From Actinomycetota bacterium (lineage in GTDB: Bacteria > Actinomycetota > Actinomycetes > Streptosporangiales > Streptosporangiaceae): a DNA stretch of 19,149 nt. Shown here piece by piece: positions 13,508 to 19,149 of the stretch. Both the position numbers and the translations under genes were made by a program. How positions within the stretch are numbered: the stretch's first letter is position 1; each line of letters starts with the position of its first letter. The notes below the pieces were generated by a model. It had not been told where the DNA came from. It saw only the letters and a list, made by a program, of their open reading frames with translations, and ran no database searches. The stretch lies in the NCBI GenBank assembly GCA_003242605.1, contig QGUZ01000075.1, positions 1-19,149 of the forward strand. The letters run 5' to 3'.

Positions 13508-14632
13508 ATGAAGCTGCATACCGACATTCCGACCCGGTCCGACATCGACGCGCTGATGCGGACCCGGTTGCCCTGGTGCGTGTCGCTCTACCTCCCCACC
13601 TCACCGGAGTCGCTGGGCGAGGCCGAACGCATCGACCTGGGGAACCTCACCCGCGAGGCGTTCGACCGGATGCGCGCGCTCGGCGCGGACAAGGACGAGA
13701 TCGCGGGCGTGGAGGAGCAGATCGCCGCGCTCGCGGACGACGACCTCTTCTGGCGCCACCAGGCCCGGACGCTCGCGCTGTTCGCCACGGTGTCGTCGCT
13801 GGTGACGTTCCGGCTGCCGAACCGGCTGGCCCGGCAGGCGGTCGTGGCCGACCGGTTCTACGTCAAGCCGCTGCTGCGCGCGGTCACGTTCCCGCAGACC
13901 GCGTTCGTGCTCGCGCTGTCGCAGAACTCGGTGCGGATGCTGCAGATCCTGCCCGACCTGCCGCTGCAGACCATCACGGTGCCGGGCATGCCGACCGACC
14001 TGGAGAGCTCGGTCGGCACCGGCACGGTCGCCGACCACGCGGCGGTGCACCGGTTGAAGGGCGCCGAGGGCAAGAAGGTGCGGGTACGGCAGTTCGCCCG
14101 GCTGGTCAACGACGCGGTACGGCACGTGCTGCCGGAGCGGGGCGTGCCGCTGATCCTCGCCGCGGCCGAGCCGCTCGACGGCGCCTTCCGGGCGGTCTGC
14201 CGCTACCCCGACCTGGTGCCGATCACGATCCCGCTCAGCCCGGAGCCGCTCGGCGACGACGTGCTGCTCAAGGACGCCCGCGAGGTGCTCGACCGGTACC
14301 ACGCCGACCAGCTGCGCGCGCTGCACGAGCTGTTCGAGGAGCGGTACGCGCGGGGCCGTACCGTCACCGACATCGCGGACGCGGCGCGGCTCGCCACGAT
14401 GGGCGCGATCGAAGCGATCTTCTTCGACATGGACGCGGTGGTGCCGGGGCACGTCGACGAGCAGACCGGCGCGGTGAAGTTCGCCGACGCGATGGAGGGC
14501 CCGGCCTACAGCGTGCTGGACGAGATCGTGAGCCGGGTGTGGCTCACCGGCGGCCGGGTGTACGCGCTGCGCCGCCCGGACGTGCCGGGCGGCGGCGACC
14601 TCGCCGCGATCCTGCGCTACACGCCGATCTGA
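13508..14632 (+). CDS. eRF1-like protein of the bacterial baeRF group
   Basis: This 374-residue soluble protein begins HTDIPTRSDIDALMRTRLPWCVSLYLPTSPES, the N-terminal pattern of bacterial proteins related to archaeal/eukaryotic release factor 1 (baeRF, probably family 11 or close). Later segments fit the layered eRF1-like fold: RFYVKPLLRAVTFPQTAFVLALSQNSVRML, GVPLILAAAEPL, and the C-terminal TVTDIADAARLATMGAIEAIFFDMDAVVPG (AxxGAVExLLF-type). No GGQ peptide-release motif is visible, so it should not be a normal release factor. A ribosome-associated or stress role has been proposed for the group but remains untested for most members. A good ribosome-binding site (AGGAGAGGGA, 13494-13503) precedes ATG 13508. 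Its last 16 bases overlap the convergent CYTH-CHAD gene. Specific subfamily assignment is uncertain. Confidence 0.75.
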   Translation: MKLHTDIPTRSDIDALMRTRLPWCVSLYLPTSPESLGEAERIDLGNLTREAFDRMRALGADKDEIAGVEEQIAALADDDLFWRHQARTLALFATVSSLVTFRLPNRLARQAVVADRFYVKPLLRAVTFPQTAFVLALSQNSVRMLQILPDLPLQTITVPGMPTDLESSVGTGTVADHAAVHRLKGAEGKKVRVRQFARLVNDAVRHVLPERGVPLILAAAEPLDGAFRAVCRYPDLVPITIPLSPEPLGDDVLLKDAREVLDRYHADQLRALHELFEERYARGRTVTDIADAARLATMGAIEAIFFDMDAVVPGHVDEQTGAVKFADAMEGPAYSVLDEIVSRVWLTGGRVYALRRPDVPGGGDLAAILRYTPI

Positions 14633-16116
14633 GCGAGCCCGCGGGCGGCCTCGCGCCAGACGCGGGGGAACTCGGCCTGGTCGCGTTCGGCCGCGGCGCG
14701 CTCCAGGCCGGCGAGCACCCCGTAGGTGAAGGTGTCCTCCCCGGCCCGGCGGGCGGCCTCGGCCGCCTCGGCGAGCACCGCCTGGGCGGCGACGGCGTCC
14801 TGGTAGCGGCCGAGCGCCTCCTGGATCGCCTCGGCCTGCCGGGCGAGGTCGGCGAACTCCGCGCCGAGGGCGGGGGCGAGCGCCTCGGCCGTGTAGCGGG
14901 CGCGCTTGGCCGCCTTGCGCACGTCGTGCATGGCGGCCTCGCGGGCCCGCGGATCGTCGAGCGCCTGCGCCGCCGCGTACAGCCGGCCGAGTCGCCGCAG
15001 GCAGCGGTCGGCGGCGGCGCGCAGCGGCTTGTCCGGCCGCTTCGCGGCGAGCGGGGTGAACGGCGGGTCGGCGAGCAGCGCGTCGAGGGCATCGAGCAGG
15101 GCGGCGTACCGCTCCCCGTCGAGCACCTCGCGGATCCCGTCGTAGGCGGCGCGCTCCCGGGCCGCCAGGTCGGCGCCGAGCCGGGTGCGCACCGGGCCGA
15201 CGATCATCTCGGCGGGGAGCCGGTCGAGATGGGCGGCGAACCGGGCCCGGGTCACCTCGAGGTCGCGGGCCTCGCTGAGCGCCCGGCCGAGCCACCGCAG
15301 CTCCTGCCGGAGGTGCTCGGTGCCCGTGATGATCTTCTTGAAGGACGTGAGCGCGCTGCGCAGGCGGCGGCAGGCCACCCGCATCCGGTGAACGGCGTCC
15401 TCCTCGGCCCGCCGTACCCGGGGATCCTGGGCGAGCAGCGCGGACACCTGGGCCGCGAGGTAGCCGAGCACGACCGCGCCCGCGGTGCCCGGCCGGGTGG
15501 CCGCGGCCCCGGGCGGCGCGGGCAGTCGGCCGTCGAGCAGCCGGGCGAGCTTGCTGCCCGTGCGGGCGGGGGCCGCACCGGCCTTGCGCAGCCGCCGGCC
15601 GACCCGCTTGAGCAGGTCCCGGCCGCCCGTGACGAGCTCGGCCTCGACCTCGCGCCACCGCACGGCCGTCTCCTGCTCGCCGAGCACGGTGCCCTTCACC
15701 CGGTCGTCGGCGATCTCCAGCAGCACGGCGCCGGTCCCGTCGAGCAGGTGGGTGACGCTGCGCTTGGTCTCGAGCCGGGCGACGGGGACGAGCTCGGCGC
15801 CCCGGGTGTAGGCGCGGACCAGGCCGGCGAGCTCCGCCGGGACGATCTTGGCGCTGCGGGTGAGCGGGTGGGTGATCTCGCTGCGCACGCCCTTGGCCTT
15901 GGGCAGCTTCAGGTGCCAGCCGGGGTCGGCGCCGCCGCGCCGCCGCCGCAGGGTGACGCCGCGGGCGGCGAGCCGGAGATCTGGGGTGTCGAAGTAGACG
16001 GCGACGAGCTCGTAACTCTTGGGACCGGCGACCTCCGCGCAGCCGGGGACGTCCGCGAGATCCGGGAGCATGAACTCGGCCGGGACGTCGAACTTGTCCT
16101 CGATCTCCGTCGCCAC
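14617..16116 (-). CDS. CYTH-CHAD domain protein
   Basis: The N-terminal CYTH (triphosphate tunnel) domain (about 1-200) has the hallmark ExExK as EIEDKFD (E4, E6, K8), followed by YFDTPDLRLAARGVTLRRRRGG, WHLKLP and RLETKR. The C-terminal CHAD domain (about 212-495) is an alpha-helical bundle with two conserved basic segments, AVHRMRVACRRLRSALTSF (H243) and MHDVRKAAKRARYTAEAL (H397). CHAD domains bind inorganic polyphosphate, and CYTH domains often hydrolyse or bind triphosphates, so a polyphosphate-linked role is likely; ppk1 lies 6.5 kb away. GTG 16116 has AAGGGGA upstream with a 6-base spacer. It is downstream of the methyltransferase gene on the same strand with a 79-base gap containing the palindrome CGGTCGACCG (16132-16141). 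Its 3' end overlaps the convergent baeRF gene by 16 bases. Confidence 0.93.
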   Translation of the reverse strand: MATEIEDKFDVPAEFMLPDLADVPGCAEVAGPKSYELVAVYFDTPDLRLAARGVTLRRRRGGADPGWHLKLPKAKGVRSEITHPLTRSAKIVPAELAGLVRAYTRGAELVPVARLETKRSVTHLLDGTGAVLLEIADDRVKGTVLGEQETAVRWREVEAELVTGGRDLLKRVGRRLRKAGAAPARTGSKLARLLDGRLPAPPGAAATRPGTAGAVVLGYLAAQVSALLAQDPRVRRAEEDAVHRMRVACRRLRSALTSFKKIITGTEHLRQELRWLGRALSEARDLEVTRARFAAHLDRLPAEMIVGPVRTRLGADLAARERAAYDGIREVLDGERYAALLDALDALLADPPFTPLAAKRPDKPLRAAADRCLRRLGRLYAAAQALDDPRAREAAMHDVRKAAKRARYTAEALAPALGAEFADLARQAEAIQEALGRYQDAVAAQAVLAEAAEAARRAGEDTFTYGVLAGLERAAAERDQAEFPRVWREAARGLAQIGV

Positions 16117-16195
16117 GGCGCATCCCCTTTTCGGTCGACCGGCGGTCAGGTGGACATGTCGTCAAATCTACGTTCCCGGGGCTGGCCGCGCGTTT

Positions 16196-16993
16196 TCAGC
16201 GCTTGTGCGCGACGACGAAAATCCGCCGGAACGGGAAAGGCGTGCCGTACGGCTCGCGCGGATAGGCCCGGCCGAGCACGCGGGCGCAGTCGGCGAGGAA
16301 ATCGCCGCGGCGCTCGGGGGCGAGCCGGTCGAGCAGCGGGCGCAGGGTGGTGCCGGTCAGCCAGTTCAGCACCGCGTTCTCGCCGGGCAGCACGTGGATG
16401 TAGGCGGTCTCCCAGGCGTCCACGGCGCACCCGGCCTCGGCGAGGATGCCGAGGTACTCCTCGGGGTCGCCGACCGGCGCCTCGGCGAGCACCGCGGCGG
16501 CCACGTCGCCGAGCTCGTCGCGCCAGGTGGTACGGCACAGCTCGCGGACGAGCACGTGGCTCGGGGCGTCGAAGTTGCCGGGCACCTGGAAGGCGAGCCA
16601 GCCGCCCGGGGCGAGCGCGTCGACCCAGGTGGGCAGCAGGCGGCGGTGCTCGGGGACCCAGTGCAGCACCGCGTTGGAGACGAGCACGTCGACCGGGCGG
16701 GACGGGCGCCAGGCGCGCAGGTCGAGCTCCTCGAAGACGAGCGTGCCGATGCCCGCGGCGCGGGCGGTCTCCTGCGCCCGGGCGATCATCGCCCGGGACG
16801 CGTCGAGGCCGTGCACGGTCGCGTTCGGCCAGCGCGCGGCGAGCGTGGCGGTGAGCTCGCCGGTGCCGCAGCCGAGGTCGACCACGTAGGCGGGGTCGGT
16901 GGCGCGCACCCGGGCGAGCAGCTCGAAGAACGGCCGGGCACGCTCGTCCGCGTACCGCCCGTAGGCGTCCGGGTCCCAGATATCTCTCGACAT
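16196..16993 (-). CDS. tam: Trans-aconitate 2-methyltransferase-like SAM methyltransferase
   Basis: This is a class I SAM-dependent methyltransferase of 265 residues. Motif I is VVDLGCGTGELTATLAARWP (37-56), the acidic residue after strand 2 is in VHGLDASRAMI, and motif IV region is VDVLVSNAVLHWVPEH. The flanking segments (IWDPDAYGRYADERARPFFELLARV, QVPGNFDAPSHVLVREL, FPFRRIFVVAHKR) are typical of Tam, which methylates trans-aconitate, a spontaneous inhibitor by-product of the aconitase reaction. ATG 16993 lies exactly 7 bases after a -10 (TATCCT), so the mRNA should be leaderless, and a 14-bp dyad covers the start codon. It is divergent from marR, whose product probably controls it. Close relatives could act on other acids. 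Confidence 0.88.
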   Translation of the reverse strand: MSRDIWDPDAYGRYADERARPFFELLARVRATDPAYVVDLGCGTGELTATLAARWPNATVHGLDASRAMIARAQETARAAGIGTLVFEELDLRAWRPSRPVDVLVSNAVLHWVPEHRRLLPTWVDALAPGGWLAFQVPGNFDAPSHVLVRELCRTTWRDELGDVAAAVLAEAPVGDPEEYLGILAEAGCAVDAWETAYIHVLPGENAVLNWLTGTTLRPLLDRLAPERRGDFLADCARVLGRAYPREPYGTPFPFRRIFVVAHKR

Positions 16994-16998
16994 CGAGA
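16985..16998. promoter_or_regulatory. Operator-like dyad over the tam start codon
   Basis: TCTCGA-CA-TCGAGA is a perfect 6+6 bp inverted repeat covering the predicted transcription and translation start of tam. It is preceded by AGATATCT (16978-16985). It matches the second dyad at 17020-17033 in 12 of 14 bases, with centres 35 bp apart. This is a likely MarR binding site. Confidence 0.65.
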
Positions 16999-17000
16999 CG

Positions 17001-17031
17001 AGGATAGGCGCGTGAGATATCTCGACGTCAA
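17001..17031 (-). promoter_or_regulatory. tam promoter (leaderless)
   Basis: On the minus strand, TTGACG (17026-17031) and TATCCT (17001-17006) are separated by 19 bases. The -10 is followed by 7 bases and then the tam ATG. The -35 lies inside the second dyad, so one regulator could block both directions. Confidence 0.55.
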
Positions 17032-17033
17032 GA
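17020..17033. promoter_or_regulatory. Operator-like dyad in the marR promoter
   Basis: TCTCGACGTCAAGA is an imperfect inverted repeat close to the TCTTGA..TCAAGA type used by MarR-family repressors. It overlaps the tam -35 and the region just upstream of the marR -10. The perfect palindrome GAGATATCTC (17014-17023) abuts it, paralleling the AGATATCT beside the first dyad. Confidence 0.65.
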
Positions 17034-17037
17034 GAGT

Positions 17038-17043
17038 TACACT
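17038..17043 (+). promoter_or_regulatory. marR -10 box, leaderless start
   Basis: TACACT is followed by 6 bases (GGTGAC) and then GTG 17050, which would be +1. No Shine-Dalgarno sequence precedes this GTG. A recognisable -35 is missing, and the operator dyad sits in the spacer region. Confidence 0.5.
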
Positions 17044-17049
17044 GGTGAC

Positions 17050-17625
17050 GTGGTGGAACGCAGCGGCGGGGCGGGTCAGGGCGCGCAGGACACGGGCAGG
17101 ACCGGCGGCGCGGGCTCCGGGCGGCCGGTCGTCGAGGACGAGGTCGACCGGCTGGTCCGGGCCTGGCGCAAGGAGCGGCCGGACCTCGACGTGAGCCCGC
17201 TGCACGTGCTCAGCCGGGTGTCCCGGCTCGCCAAGCACCTCGACCGGGCGCGCCGGGCCGCGTTCGCCGAGCACGGGCTGGAGCCGTGGGAGTTCGACGT
17301 GCTCACCGCGCTGCGCCGGTCGGGCGCGCCGTACGAGCTGAGCCCCGGCCAGCTGCTGCGGGCCACGCTCGTCACCTCGGGCACGATGACGAACCGCATC
17401 GACCGGCTCGCCGCGGCCGGGCTGGTACGGCGCCGCCCGGACCCGGAGGACCGCCGCGGGGTGCTCGTCTCGCTCACCGAGGAGGGCATGGCCCGCGTCG
17501 ACGCGGCCCTCGCCGACCTGCTGCGCCGCGAGCGCGAGCTGCTCGCCGGGCTCGACCAGGAGGCCCAGCGCACGCTCGCCGACCACCTGCGCACGCTGCT
17601 CGCGCCGTTCGACTCCGACCGGTAG
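17050..17625 (+). CDS. MarR-family transcriptional regulator
   Basis: This 191-residue winged-helix repressor has a disordered Gly-rich N-terminus (1-26), an N-terminal dimer helix (about 28-45), and the MarR fold from PLHVLSRVSRLAKHLDRARR (50-69). The helix-turn-helix lies at about 97-125 (LSPGQLLRATLVTSGTMTNRIDRL). The wing DPEDRRGVLVSLTEEG (131-146) carries the family D-x-R-x3-V-x-LT pattern. C-terminal helices complete the dimer interface. The start is taken as GTG 17050 because a -10 box ends 7 bases earlier; GTG 17053 is next. It is divergent from tam with a 56-base intergenic region packed with two dyads, so autoregulation and control of tam are likely. The ligand could be an acid such as trans-aconitate or a phenolic compound, which the sequence does not show. 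Confidence 0.92.
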   Translation: MVERSGGAGQGAQDTGRTGGAGSGRPVVEDEVDRLVRAWRKERPDLDVSPLHVLSRVSRLAKHLDRARRAAFAEHGLEPWEFDVLTALRRSGAPYELSPGQLLRATLVTSGTMTNRIDRLAAAGLVRRRPDPEDRRGVLVSLTEEGMARVDAALADLLRRERELLAGLDQEAQRTLADHLRTLLAPFDSDR

Positions 17626-17633
17626 CTCAGACC

Positions 17634-17666
17634 GTGCCCGGGGCGCGGGCGGACGCCGCCGGGCAC
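17634..17666. terminator. Bidirectional terminator between marR and the ABC-F gene
   Basis: GTGCCCGG (17634-17641) pairs perfectly with CCGGGCAC (17659-17666). An inner GGCG/CGCC 4-bp stem with one bulge extends it, leaving an 8-base loop. It sits 8 bases after the marR stop and 30 bases beyond the stop of the convergent ABC-F gene. A second perfect palindrome (CGCCCCGGGGCG, 17670-17681) is closer to the ABC-F side. Confidence 0.65.
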
Positions 17667-17695
17667 GATCGCCCCGGGGCGGCGCCCGCGCGGGC

Positions 17696-19149
<1,454 letters not shown>

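Noticed and set aside
9171..13604. A 1477-codon open frame antisense to the GH31 and PhyH genes
   Set aside because: It is a by-product of extreme GC bias at third positions of the real genes. Its translation is Arg/Gly/Pro/His-rich with no recognisable domain, and the sense strand has clear catalytic motifs.
13465..16854. A 1129-codon plus-strand open frame crossing baeRF, CYTH-CHAD and tam
   Set aside because: Low-complexity translation, spans three genes in other frames, and no domain is visible; the overlapping genes have strong motif support.

Overview
The window is very GC-rich bacterial chromosome, with nearly every third codon position G or C and several GTG starts and leaderless-looking promoters. 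Protein sequences and gene order point to a high-GC actinomycete, plausibly Streptosporangiales. That placement is inferred from protein similarity and synteny and is not proven. I see no transposase, integrase, CRISPR array, phage gene or rRNA. All intergenic gaps are under 300 bases.

Left block (about 1-3721, minus strand): tRNA-Gln(UUG), glmU, prs and rplY read leftward. They supply UDP-GlcNAc, PRPP and ribosomal protein L25. glmU and prs are one base apart, and a strong GC hairpin follows rplY. The order glmU-prs-rplY with a TetR gene on the other side matches the mycobacterial glmU locus (Rv1015c to Rv1019). Here a fatty-acid desaturase sits between the tRNA and the TetR gene.

Centre-left block (3978-9022, plus strand): an acyl-CoA desaturase with a tandem-repeat operator; a TetR regulator with an unusual charged C-terminal tail; then ppk1 (polyphosphate kinase) overlapping by 8 bases a MutT1-type Nudix plus histidine-phosphatase gene. 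A PHO-box-like direct repeat precedes ppk1.

Centre-right block (9282-14632, plus strand): a large secreted GH31 glycosidase carrying two tandem CBM35-like modules, a PhyH-type Fe(II)/2-oxoglutarate oxygenase, and an eRF1-like protein of the baeRF group. Each appears to be its own transcription unit.

Right block (14617-19149): a CYTH-CHAD protein (likely polyphosphate-binding) and a trans-aconitate methyltransferase-like gene on the minus strand; a divergent MarR regulator on the plus strand; and an ABC-F ATPase of Uup type on the minus strand, cut by the window edge. The methyltransferase and MarR genes share a compact divergent control region with two near-identical 14-bp dyads and two apparently leaderless promoters, the cleanest regulatory signal here.

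I found no convincing wholly new multi-gene system. The best leads are the tam/marR switch, the desaturase operator, the TetR tail, the GH31 architecture with its upstream dyad, and the polyphosphate-related genes (ppk1, CYTH-CHAD).
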